Positions 22,101 through 33,200 of a DNA stretch of 64,000 bases are shown in pieces. Under the pieces are notes generated by a model. It was not told where the DNA came from, did no database searches, and saw nothing but the letters and a program-made list of their open reading frames with translations. Position numbers and translations under genes: made by a program. How positions within the stretch are numbered: position 1 is the stretch's first letter; the number at the start of each line of letters is the position of its first letter. The DNA is taken from the NCBI GenBank assembly GCA_037039925.1, contig JAXRKP010000006.1, positions 197,001 through 261,000 on the forward strand, read 5' to 3'. This DNA comes from Doris montereyensis. Lineage: Eukaryota > Mollusca > Gastropoda > Nudibranchia > Dorididae.

Positions 22101-22257
22101 TGTCCATAGGCAGACCTCGGAGAAAGTGGGAAGAAGATATAAAAGAGGCATTAAAGCATATAAATTTAACTTTTTAAGGAGGAAACAAAATGATCATCTT
22201 GGGTATTCATTCCATACACCGAAAGGTAGAATGGGAACTGACAAAGTAAGAAAGAGA
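19148..22257 (+). mobile_element. Non-LTR retrotransposon (RTE-like), copy B, broken, with ATT tail
   Basis: Same family as copy A on the plus strand. The leader has 'ggtaagcacctgtac' and two ~60-bp units (19200-19300). The endonuclease start is GTWNVRAINGKELK (19362) with LAITETKKKG. The remainder of the endonuclease is frameshifted. RT segments read VKLGKAPGAD (~20800), DLEKAFDTVRRDEL (~21170) and an intact SFADDLVLFEKSE box (~21470). The C-terminal region has RWFGHVNRMNDN (~22025) and GRPRRKWEED (~22110). Multiple frameshifts make it inactive. The body ends at 'gggaactgacaaagtaagaa' and passes straight into the ATT array at 22259, as expected for an RTE-type microsatellite tail. Confidence 0.87.
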
Positions 22258-22258
22258 A

Positions 22259-22904
<646 letters not shown>

Positions 22905-23049
22905 GTCAGGAGAGCCGTATTGTGTTTATATCTAATGCAAATTTTTCTTGCCGAAGACTACAGATCTTGGTAGAAGTTTAAACATTGTCTTTATATATTT
23001 TCCATAGTCGTAAAATGTTATAGATCAGTGTACACAACCCATCCTGTTT

Positions 23050-25740
23050 ATAATTTCAATTATATTTGTGAGTTATTTAACTTTTAAAAGTTCCAAAATT
23101 TACAATGAGGTGAAAATAGTATCCCTTTCAGGAAAATATACCCACAATGAGTCTTCCCTGAACATACTTCAGATAAACATCTTTAGAATCAAAAGTAAAA
23201 AGACAGAACTCGGTAAAACCATAAATGACTATAATGTACATGTGATATTTTTACAAGAAACCCTCCACAAAAAGAACAGTGTGCACCTCAATATATATAC
23301 ACCCTATGCGTGTCAGTGTACATACTGCAGAGGTATTGATACATATATCCGCAACGATGTCCAGGGATATGCCTCACACTCTCCTGTAAACGACTCAACA
23401 GATGTCCAGAAGGTCATAATAATATGGCATACAGTTAGAAAATATACTGTCTATAAAATTTACAGCCCTCCTGCTACGACATGCAACCTACCAGATATAC
23501 AATATGACTCACAGTACAATAAAACACTGCTTGTCGATGACTTCAATGGCCAGTCTCCACAGTGGGGATACTCTGACTAAAACAACGCAGGGAGAATGGT
23601 TGAAGAGTTCTGTGAGACAACGGGCCTGACTGTACTACAGAATGCAGAATCACCACCAACTCTGCTACACAAAGCCCACCTTACCCTCAGTCACCCAGAC
23701 CTAACCATCTGCTCATCAGATCTAATAACGTCTTGTCGCATTCAAGTTCTCGACGACATAGGAAGTGACCACAGACCTATCTTAACAAAGATCAGTACTC
23801 CGTCTCCTAAAATATACCAATAGACAACTCGTTGGAACTTTAAAAACGCTGACCGGGCCCAATAGAAGGAAACATCAGACAAACATCCTTACAAACATGA
23901 GATATACCAACAGCGCAGAAAAAATTAAGGAAAATGTGAGAACAGCCATCTTCAAATCTGCATTACAACAAATTCCAAGAGGATGTCGCAAAAATTTCAA
24001 ACCATTCTGGAATGAAGAGATACAGTCTAATGTAGTGGAAAGAAAGATAGCAAGAGACAACCTGGAAAAAAGACCCTAATGCCCAGGCCAAAACTCACAG
24101 TACAACAGAGCCTGTGCCAAAATTAAACTTACAGTCAATAAAGCCAAACAAGAGAAATAATCCAAAACATGCAGTGGCCTTGATCTTCGTCAAAATGAAG
24201 CTAGAGCCTGGGCCCTAGTAAACAATATCTCAGGCGATAACAGACGAACAAACTTTAAACCCATCAGTACAGATGGTAACATCAACACAAACCAAAAGAA
24301 TGCCATACATTTCAATCGTTACTTTGCCTCTATAAACAGAGCAGAAAACCCCAAGAGGAGGATAAAAAGCGCTTGCAACAGCTGGAAAAAAGGAAAGAGC
24401 TCCAACTGTCAGCCTGCCAATATTTGAGGAAGATTTCAATTGCATGGAATTTCAAGCTGAAACCTAGTAAATATCCAGGACCAGAGGATTAATCTGCAAA
24501 CGCCCTGAAGTATTCTTAAAGCATACCAGGAAACAGCTTAAAGGAAAAAAATACATAAGCCGCATTTAACTATAATCTGCATAAAGCCTAATGGAAAAAA
24601 GCTAAACCAATATCAGGACCATGGCAAAGAAAACATGAATCTGGAACCAACTGCCTAATGAAAACCTAATGATCAACAGGACATGGCATAGTAGTGAAAT
24701 ACATAAAGCCAATATGCCCATTTAACTATAATCTGCATGAAGAACAAACCAACTAATGAACCCAAGAGCTACATACCAATATCACTAACATCATGTATTG
24801 GAAAACTGGCTGAAAGAATGATCAACCGTCGCCTCAATTGGTACCTTGAAACCAATAACAGCATTAGTTCAAAACAAGCTAGATTTAGAGCAAACAGCTG
24901 CACAGAAGACCAGCTGTTCAGACTAACTCGGTGCATCAATGACGCCTTCAAGAAAAGAGCAACGCGCTAGCTGTATTTGTTTATTTACAACAAGCATATG
25001 ACCGTGCGTGGAGAAAGGGTCTCTTCATCAAAATGATGGAGCTGTGAATCCACGGGAAGTTTTACCAATGGATCAAGCGGTTTCTGACGGACCGAACAGT
25101 ACAACAAAAAATGAACAATGCAAATTCGTCCAATGAAGTTCTTGAAGAAAGCTTACCCCAGCGTTCATCATTAAGTTGCACATTGTTTCTTGTTTACATC
25201 AATAACCTTTCAGATGTGCTCAAGTCTGAAACAGACATATACGCAGATGACTTGGCAATATGGGAAACAAGCAGAAATACTCAAATAGCAGCTCGGAAAA
25301 TGAATGAGAACCTGAAGAGACTTGATAAGTATTACCAGAAATGAAAGATGAAAATTAATACATCTAAAACAGTTTACATCATATTTACAAAGAGCGACAA
25401 GATTGCCAAATTCAACTTAACACTAATGACCAACGGTGAACAGATTGAGAAAGAGAGCAACCCAATAATAATATATCTTGGTGTACAGCTAGACCATCAG
25501 CTAAACATGAAAAAGCATACATGCAACCTCAAAGCTAAAGGTGTAAGAAAACTCAATCTTTTAAAGAAATTAGCGAGCACTTCATGGGGATCAGATAAAC
25601 AGACGCTCAGAAACCTGCATTTGGGATATGTTCGTCCATCCCTCGAGTATAGCAGCTCTATCCTAAGCTCATGCAGCAAATCCAACCTGATGACGGTGGA
25701 CAGGGTCCAAAACAATGTACTACGCTTATTAATACGAAGG
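23050..25740 (+). mobile_element. Non-LTR retrotransposon, Jockey/I-like, broken
   Basis: An AP endonuclease begins with LNILQINI (~23155) and shows FLQETLHKKN (~23250), VYKIYSPPATT (~23450) and GSDHRPILTKI (~23770). The linker region around 23900-24080 has FWNEEIQSNVVERKIARD. RT segments read SYIPISLTSCIGKLAERMIN (~24760), LPQRSSLSCTLFLVYINNL (~25150), the catalytic IYADDLAIW (~25238) and YLGVQLDHQLNMKKH (~25480). The copy ends at about 25740 inside RVQNNVLRLL, where another repeat begins, so the C-terminal RNase H part is missing. Stops and frameshifts are frequent, and 24450-24720 is rearranged or internally duplicated. Confidence 0.85.
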
Positions 25741-25743
25741 AGC

Positions 25744-25960
25744 CACAGTGGAGTGAAGTCAAAGGCAAAATATGACAATAAGTGACAACTCAACTAATAA
25801 AGACAGAACAAACACGTGACGTTTCGGGTATAACCCTTCGTCAGACAACAAACGAGAAATATCTAGAATATAGATGTAAGTACTACCTCAGGCATCACAC
25901 AATGTGATGACAGAAGAAAAACATAAAGGAGAAAGAAAGAAAGAAAGAAAAAGACAGTGA
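25744..25960 (+). repeat. Dispersed repeat R3, copy 1
   Basis: 'acagtggagtgaa', 'aagacagaacaaacacgtga' and 'caggcatcacaca' recur in the same order at 60485-60640. The repeat truncates the LINE to its left. Confidence 0.65.
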
Positions 25961-26090
25961 TGATAAGAAACGTAGCAGATAGGGGTGTGAAGAATGAGCG
26001 AGAGTGGAAGGTTCAGATCTAGAATAAAATAAAAAATATCAAAATAAGTAAGTAATAAAAGGTGAGAAGGAGATAGAGAGAAGGATAGAA

Positions 26091-26254
<164 letters not shown>

Positions 26255-26261
26255 TCGTTAA

Positions 26262-27275
26262 GGAGGGGGGTTCTGGGAATGCCATTTTTGCTGAAAATGG
26301 GACAAATCTAGTCTATCATACTAGTGGATAGAGCAGTTCATTCCCGTCATAATGACATCATAAAAGAAGCTCAGTATCTATTCTTTGAACGTATAGGATT
26401 TTTTAGAAACGATACAGGCCTATCTTGCAACACAGCTATTATACAATAAAAGCCAGAAATATTATGTAAAGTAAGGCAAGTTGGTTCTCATTTTGATCGT
26501 CACAATAAACGTTATTCAAAATCATCTTACTTGAGAAATTATGAATATTGCCTTAGATCGGCCGGAAAATACGGAACATATTCCGCGCACCTATTATCAA
26601 AAGGCACCATCTCAAAATGAGTAAAAAGGTGCTGGTGCACTTGAAACAGTGTCAATAAGAAATAGTTGAGTGCATCTCAAGGTTTTATGATGTTTCAAAG
26701 TATTATGCTACTGTTTTCTTAGGTTTATGAGAGAAAAATGTATTCAAATAACAGAAAATAAGAGAAAAGTACGATTTTCTCAAAATGTCCTTTTGTATTC
26801 ATTATTTCCTATCTACTTTTTTTTATTTCTCAACGTATCTTCATGAAATTTGGTATGGATGATGAGTGGGGAAACAAAGAAATAATCAGATGCTTTTTTG
26901 ATATGTATTATAGTTTTGGAAAAATTGAATTTTTTGTACAATATTTTTGTATATTTTTGATTGTTCTCATATGCTATTTTAAAAAAATCATGAAATCAAA
27001 ACTTACTAATGAAACAAAAATCCGATCTCATCAAATTTAGATATTTTTTTTATCAAATCAGATGTTTGAAAGAAATTTGTTGAAAATTGAAAAAAAACTT
27101 ATCGGTAATGAACTTGGTGAAATTTGGAGGGGGGATCCAAGATGGCCGCCGTTTCCATGACAACCGGAAGCGTCAGGAAAAACAGCGACATATTCCAACT
27201 CAGTACAACATGCCCATTACACCTATACATAAGTTAAATTGAAAGGAAAAAAAAGGGAAAATTTTCACTCCCCCC
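26262..27275 (+). mobile_element. DNA-transposon-like element with TTAA flanks (T1), ~1.0 kb
   Basis: The left boundary reads TCGTTAA|GGAGGGGGGTT and the right boundary, in reverse complement, reads TCGTTAA|GGGGGGAG. This gives short inverted ends and TTAA on each side, as in piggyBac or Kolobok type insertions. The symmetry extends to TCG, so the inverted end could include TTAA. There is no transposase; it is a non-autonomous element. Parts of it recur at 56430-57600. An alternative is another superfamily with an unrecognised target duplication. Confidence 0.6.
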
Positions 27276-27309
27276 TTAACGATAGATGAAATAGCAGGAG
27301 CAAGTTCAT

Positions 27310-27920
27310 GAGACACGATTTAAAAAGCCATGTTGGAATAGAGTCTAATGAGCATGTCTTATTTGGCATATTCTTCCAAAAGACTGGTGATCTCAGTAAA
27401 GTTTGTGGCGTCGAATTTAGACAGGTTCAATTACGCATTTTTTTTTTTTTTGCATTGGTACAAGATTTGTTCCAGTTTTATAAGATCCCATATCAAGTTG
27501 ATGCCTAATGTTTTCAATTTTCTCTGTGAAGAAGTTGTTGAGTTCTTCATTCAGCTCTGCTTCTGAATTATTGGTAGGCAAACTGTGTTTTGATCATGTA
27601 TGGTTTCTTAGTCCATATATTACTTTGATTAATTCTTTGGGATTGTCTTTTTTGTCTAAAGTTGTCTCTTTCAAATGTTTTCTTTTAGCCTCTTCATTCA
27701 ACCTCCTTGTTTGATTTTTAGCCAATGTGTACATTTCTTTGTTGACTTCAATCTGGTTTGCTTCCAGAGCCTTTCCATTCTCGGCCTTTTTTGTTTAGCT
27801 TATCTTATAATTTGGATTGTACCATTCACTCTGGAATCTGTCCACAATTGTCACCTGTTTTAATCGTTTAGGACAGATGTGAAGGAATCAAATAACATTT
27901 TCGCTTTGTTTTCAACCCCA
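27310..27920 (-). mobile_element. LINE fragment (linker between endonuclease and RT)
   Basis: The minus-strand translation gives NQIEVNKEMYTLAKNQTRRL and AKRKHLKETTLDKKDNPKEL, then LIKVIYGLRN and a segment like ELNNFFTEKIENIRHQL. This is the basic linker pattern between the endonuclease and RT of CR1/Jockey-type LINEs. Only this part is present and it contains stops. Confidence 0.55.
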
Positions 27921-27964
27921 GAAGATTCAAGGACTTTTGAATAGTGGGGGTTTCCCATGATAAG

Positions 27965-28494
27965 AGGAGAGAGAAAGAGAAGTGTAGTGTAGATTTTACA
28001 TCGTCTTTATATCAGTATATGCACACATTAGATCCATTTGTGAATTTACTTCATCCATCGATTAATCGTTGACTGTGAGTATAATAAATAGCCTTGTTAT
28101 AATCATTAATCGAGCCTTTGTGTTACTAGATTGTCTACTCAACATATAAATCTAGAGTCATTGCCTGATCCATTTTTACCGGCATCCGGCAACGTAAATC
28201 TTGTTCTACATCCAGATCTATCCCGTTAGATTTAGATTTTTATACATTGCATAGTTCCAGATTTTATCACCATCGAAGGAGAACAGGCATAAATTAAATC
28301 TAGATAATTCATATCTGGATCTAGATATAGCTGAAGAAACCCTGGGCCTTGAATCTATCGAATAAATTACTCCCAGATATAGATCTCGAAAATCACAGCT
28401 ACATCATATTAAACCATCTTGGACCTGTCTATCGGGGAAGATGAATAAGTCATATGTCATAGATTATCGCTAGATTTCGGCACAGTGTGTGGCC
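27965..28494 (+). mobile_element. Possible LTR fragment and leader of an LTR retrotransposon
   Basis: 'ttgactgtgagtata', an AATAAA signal (~28082), 'cgagcctttgtg' and 'tctagagtcattgcct' occur in the same order as in the LTR at 48977-49490 ('attgactgtgagtata', 'aataaa', 'cgagtctttga', 'gtcaatgcct'). They lie upstream of a gag-like start at 28495. The similarity is partial, so the call is tentative. Confidence 0.4.
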
Positions 28495-28815
28495 ATGGGC
28501 TTATCGGCAGAGGAAAGAAAAGACTACATCAAGAACGGATTGAGAAAGCCGAGGGAGATAGAAGAAAGGGAGAGACAGGAAGAACTAAAACTACAGTTAG
28601 ATCCATCCGAAAGAGAAAGAAACGAAGAAGAAGAAGAAGAAGAAGAAGAAGAAGAAGAAGAAGAAGAAGAAGAAGAAGAAGAAGAAGAAGAAGAAGAAGA
28701 AGAAGAAGAAGAAGAAGAAGAAGAAGAAGAAGAAGAAGAAGAAGAAGAAGAAGAAGAAGAAGAAGAAGAAGAAGAAGAAGAAGAAGAAGAAGAAGAAGAA
28801 GAAGAAGAAGAATGA
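28495..28815 (+). pseudogene. Gag-like N-terminus running into an expanded Glu tract
   Basis: From the ATG at 28495 the frame reads MGLSAEERKDYIKNGLRKPR, then EIEERERQEELKLQLDPSER, then pure Glu to a stop at 28813. The opening resembles the charged coiled-coil N-termini of gag proteins from metazoan LTR retrotransposons (M-G-L...D-I/F...ERER-E). After ~43 residues the sequence is a GAA microsatellite, so the original protein is destroyed. Frames reading poly-Arg or poly-Lys and, on the other strand, poly-Ser or poly-Leu are artefacts of the same array. Confidence 0.45.
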
Positions 28816-29423
28816 GAAGAAGAAGAAGAAGAAGAAGAAGAAGAAGAAGAAGAAGAAGAAGAAGAAGAAGAAGAAGAAGAAGAAGAAGAAGAAGAAGAAG
28901 AAGAAGAAGAAGAAGAAGAAGAAGAAGAAGAAGAAGAAGAAGAAGAAGAAGAAGAAGAAGAAGAAGAAGAAGAAGAAGAAGAAGAAGAAGAAGAAGAAGA
29001 AGAAGAAGAAGAAGAAGAAGAAGAAGAAGAAGAAGAAGAAGAAGAAGAAGAAGAAGAAGAAGAAGAAGAAGAAGAAGAAGAAGAAGAAGAAGAAGAAGAA
29101 GAAGAAGAAGAAGAAGAAGAAGAAGAAGAAGAAGAAGAAGAAGAAGAAGAAGAGAAGAAGAAGAAGAAGAAGAAGAAGGAGGAGAAGAAGAAGAAGAAGA
29201 AGAAGAAGAAGAAGAAGAAGAAAAAGAAGAAGAATAAAAGAAGAAGAAGAAGAAGAAGAAGAAGAAGAAGAAGAAGAAGAAGAAGAAGAAGAAGAAGAAG
29301 AAGAAGAAGAAGAAGAAGAAGAAGAAGAAGAAGAAGAAGAAGAAGAAGAAGAAGAAGAAGAAGAAGAAGAAGAAGAAAAGAAGAAGAAGAAGAAGAAGAA
29401 AGGAAAAAGAAAAAGAAGAAGAT
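28624..29423 (+). repeat. (GAA)n microsatellite, ~800 bp
   Basis: Nearly pure GAA/AAG with a few interruptions (28813, 29150-29240, 29376). It starts in register with Glu codons of the gag-like segment. Long GAA/TTC tracts can form intramolecular triplexes. Confidence 0.97.
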
Positions 29424-29502
29424 GATTATGATGAAGGGAAGAAGAGGAAACAGGGTAACGGAATGTTTGGGAATGAGAGAGAGGGAGGGGGAGAAAAGAG
29501 AG

Positions 29503-29505
29503 AGA

Positions 29506-29590
<85 letters not shown>
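29503..29590 (+). repeat. (AG)n microsatellite
   Basis: Long AG run with shorter impure AG runs on both sides (29475-29640). Confidence 0.95.
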
Positions 29591-29592
<2 letters not shown>

Positions 29593-29799
29593 AATGGGAA
29601 GAGAGAGAGAGAGAGAGCAAATGGGAGGAGAGAGAGGGAGGAAGGAGATTTATCTTCAAACAGACCGTAAACACCACCCACGCATACAAAAAATAAAATA
29701 CATTCAAGCGCCTTCAACTGCAACAATGCACAATTAATGTGTCATCTGCAAAATGTCACTGGCAATCTTAATTTTTCTGTCATGCACAAGGGGGACTCG

Positions 29800-29990
29800 G
29801 TAGTCCAGTGACAAAATGTCGGCTTTTCAAACCAAAAGGTCATGGGTTCAAACCTCGCCAAAGGTATGACATTTTTAGTCCATGGACCAGTGGGCGAAAC
29901 CCTCTCCCCCCCCCCCCCCCCCTGCGAGGAATTGGGCGCAGATATTTTCTGAAAGTTAACCCCTTGTGATGTAAAAAAAAAAAATGCTTG
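29800..29990 (+). mobile_element. tRNA-derived SINE, family S1, truncated copy
   Basis: The head 'actcggtagtccagtgac' and box B 'gtcatgggttcaaacctcg' match the SINE at 35929. The right part is degraded, with a run of C at ~29907. Confidence 0.6.
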
Positions 29991-30253
29991 TTTGCCATTT
30001 TTAAAGTGTAGCCTTCATTTGTGCCATGTTGACGATTTTCTTATAAGGGGGTGGGGTTTTTGTATAAGACATAAATGTGTTTGTAACAAATGAAAACTCA
30101 ACTTGTTATAGCTCAAATGAAAGCCAAAAGGCTCCTCTCTTTCAAATGAAGAATAGTAATATTACCATATCTTGTTTTTAGAGCAATACAAGCCATTGAA
30201 GTAATTTTCTTTTATATTTTCAGTTGATGTAATCTTTTTAAAAATCGGAAATC

Positions 30254-33200
30254 ATGGCCACTGAAAAACCAGTCCCCTTAATAAAGCAAAGACTAAAGAA
30301 AGTGAAACAAAGATGTATTTGTATAATCCACAATGACAGATTAAAAAACTTTGGAGAAATCAAAACATTAACTAATTGTGTCTGGGATAAAATTCAGAAT
30401 GTTGCCAGAATGAGAAAGGTTGCCGATAATGAAAAGGATCAGCTAAGACACATCTGTGACACTATACCGGATGTATTCAATCCAACACATCATGGATACC
30501 ACCGAATATGCTATCAAACATTTACAAATGTCAAGTACCTGAGAAAAAGAGGCAGAGAAAGGAATTAGTGAAAGTGAACCATCAGCAAAGAAAAGGTCTG
30601 AGGCAAAAAGCACCCTGTTTCCTAGTGATCAATGCATTGTATGTCAGAGAAAAGTGAAGTTTATTAAACGAAAGCGAGAAAAGCTAACAAAATGTGTGAC
30701 AGAAATGACAAAGTTGTCAATTCAAGAAGCAGCTCATCGTAAGCAAGACAGCAGAATGATTGGACTCACTGAAACTCATTGCATCATCGCCAAAGAAGCC
30801 CACTATCACGATTCGTGCAGGCGTGAGTTTGTGAGAACTGAAAAAGATAAGAAACATGACACAAGTACTACCAACAATCAAGGCAGGGCATATGATGATG
30901 CTTTCGACCATATTTGTCAATACATAAACACATCCATTATCTTAGGTGGACATGTAGAAAGGATGACAATGCTCAAGGAACGATATTGTTCTTATATGCA
31001 ATCTCAACATCCAGAACAATACAACCCTAACTATGAAACTTTATAAACTAAAGGCAAAGCTACAAAAACATTTTGGTGAAAAACTTCAGTTTTGGCAGCC
31101 ACGTTACTTAAGTGAACTCGTCTATGCTACAGATATCCCAAAAGGTCTAGCAGTAGAAGCTGCATTCGAAGCAGTTTCATTCGATGAACGTAGAATTGAG
31201 GAAGCTGCGATGATACTTAGAAGAAAAATCTTAGATACACATAAAACTGCCGAAGACATGCCAAGGCCGCCCACTGCAGATCAGCTCAAGTCAGATGAAT
31301 GTCAGATACTTGATTTGCTCAAAACATTTTCTCACACATGTTTCCTGTAAAAGACCTGCACCACCAAGTGTTCGTTGTGGAAGATTAGTAAACTCTGTGA
31401 GCCAGGACATCTGTTACATTGTATACAGGGGCCTATGGAAGTTGCCAAAACGCATGCTGTTGGGAATGACAATGCATCATCTTACAGGGAGTGCCAACAT
31501 TGTCAACATCTTGAACCGTTTAGGACATTCCATTTCATACTCTTTTTTGCTGGAACTTGAAACAGCTATGTGCGACAGCATCTCTGAAAGTGTGAGTTAT
31601 CTTCCAATGTCAATCGACACACAGGCAAACTCATTATACATTTTTGCTTGGATAACTTTGACTTAAATTAGGAAACCCCTTCTGGTGCCAAGACAACACA
31701 CTCTACACATGGCATTGTAATACAGGAAGTTACCAGAGATTTATCCAGCAAGTTAAACACCAACAGTACAAAATCCGAAACATCAGTTAGTCTCAAGAAG
31801 TCAAAGATAAAGATCAGTCAAATACACTCCTCAAGAACTAAAAACCGTGTTACTTGAACCCCAAAGAAGAACCCAAGTTCAGCGTCTTCAAAACAGAGGT
31901 GGAAGGAGGATATTCACAGCTGATTCTCCATTCAGATTTCCTTTGGTTCTTTTGTCGGGCAAAATTTTCTGAAGGCATCCTTCTACCCAGCTGGAAAGGT
32001 TGGGATTTCAATCATAGATACCGCAACAGACGCTTGCACACCATCAAAGTCAACAGTTGACTATATGACCCCAATCAATGAATCTATCAATCAGTCTTCC
32101 ACAATTCAAAAGATCATACAACTTTCACAACAAGCTTCACGAGAGGTAGGCCAACAATATACCTTCATAACATTCGATCTTGCTGTTGCTCAGAAAGATT
32201 TATGCCTAACATGGCAATACAATGGAATGTATAAAGATGTTATTCACCTGGGGGTATTCAACACAACGCTGTCCTACCTAGTGCCATTGGAAAGATTGTC
32301 AAAGGCTCCGGCTTTGAAGAAATTATCATTGAAGCTGGTGTATGTGTCGGTGGCTCTATGGATCAAGTAATGTCTGGTAAGCATTATAACAGAGCTTTTA
32401 AAGTGCATTTATGCATGCTAGAGGCATTAGAGAGGTATTTGTTTTCAGCCTTTGAACGGAATACTGGCTCGGCCAAACTCATCGACCAGCTGAAAAACCA
32501 AACAAGAGAACTCATCAGCAACCTAAACCAGTCTTCTCATCGGAATGCGCTGAACTCTGAGGCATTGCTTGACTTATCAAACAGATACACTATTACAACT
32601 GCTTTTGAGGTTCCTTCGTGCAACAAAGATGAACGATTATGATCTGCACTTAGAATGTCTTCAGTAGCTTTGTCCTTTCCTGATCATAACAGATCATCAC
32701 AATTATGCACGGTATTTGACTGCATACTTCATTGCATTGCCTGAATCTTCCCCATTCCCATCCTGGAGCAGAAGAAATGATCAGAAATAACGGCTTCAGT
32801 GTCTCAAGGTCCCTGACACCTGCATCCAGAAACAGACCTCACCTGAGCAAATATCAACAAACATGCTAAGTCAAATGGATGCATCATTGGATTTAGCCAG
32901 AATATGCCTGCATATTACAGGTGGTGTGTGACCCAGCATATGCGAGCAAGTTATGTATCAGCAACTAATGCAATGGCCAAAATAGATGATTATACTACAG
33001 ACAGCCACAAGGATCTTGAACTGGCCCAAAGAAAACAAAGCATGAATGATGTTCAGAATATTGTACAATCACTGTCAGGCTTCATCAACCCATTCGAAGT
33101 GGAAAAAGACTCACTAGTCTATTTGTCGTCTGGGAGGATGGTTGATGATGCAGTAACATCCGATTTACTGAATGCAAAGCAAAAAGGGCAAGAAGAATTT

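Noticed and set aside
28485..29726. Long frames encoding poly-Arg, poly-Glu and, on the other strand, poly-Ser/Leu
   Set aside because: They are produced by the GAA array. Only the first ~43 residues from 28495 have normal composition.
30030..30060. Left terminal repeat of the 30-35 kb element ('taagggggtggggttttt')
   Set aside because: No inverted counterpart was found between 34783 and 35600.
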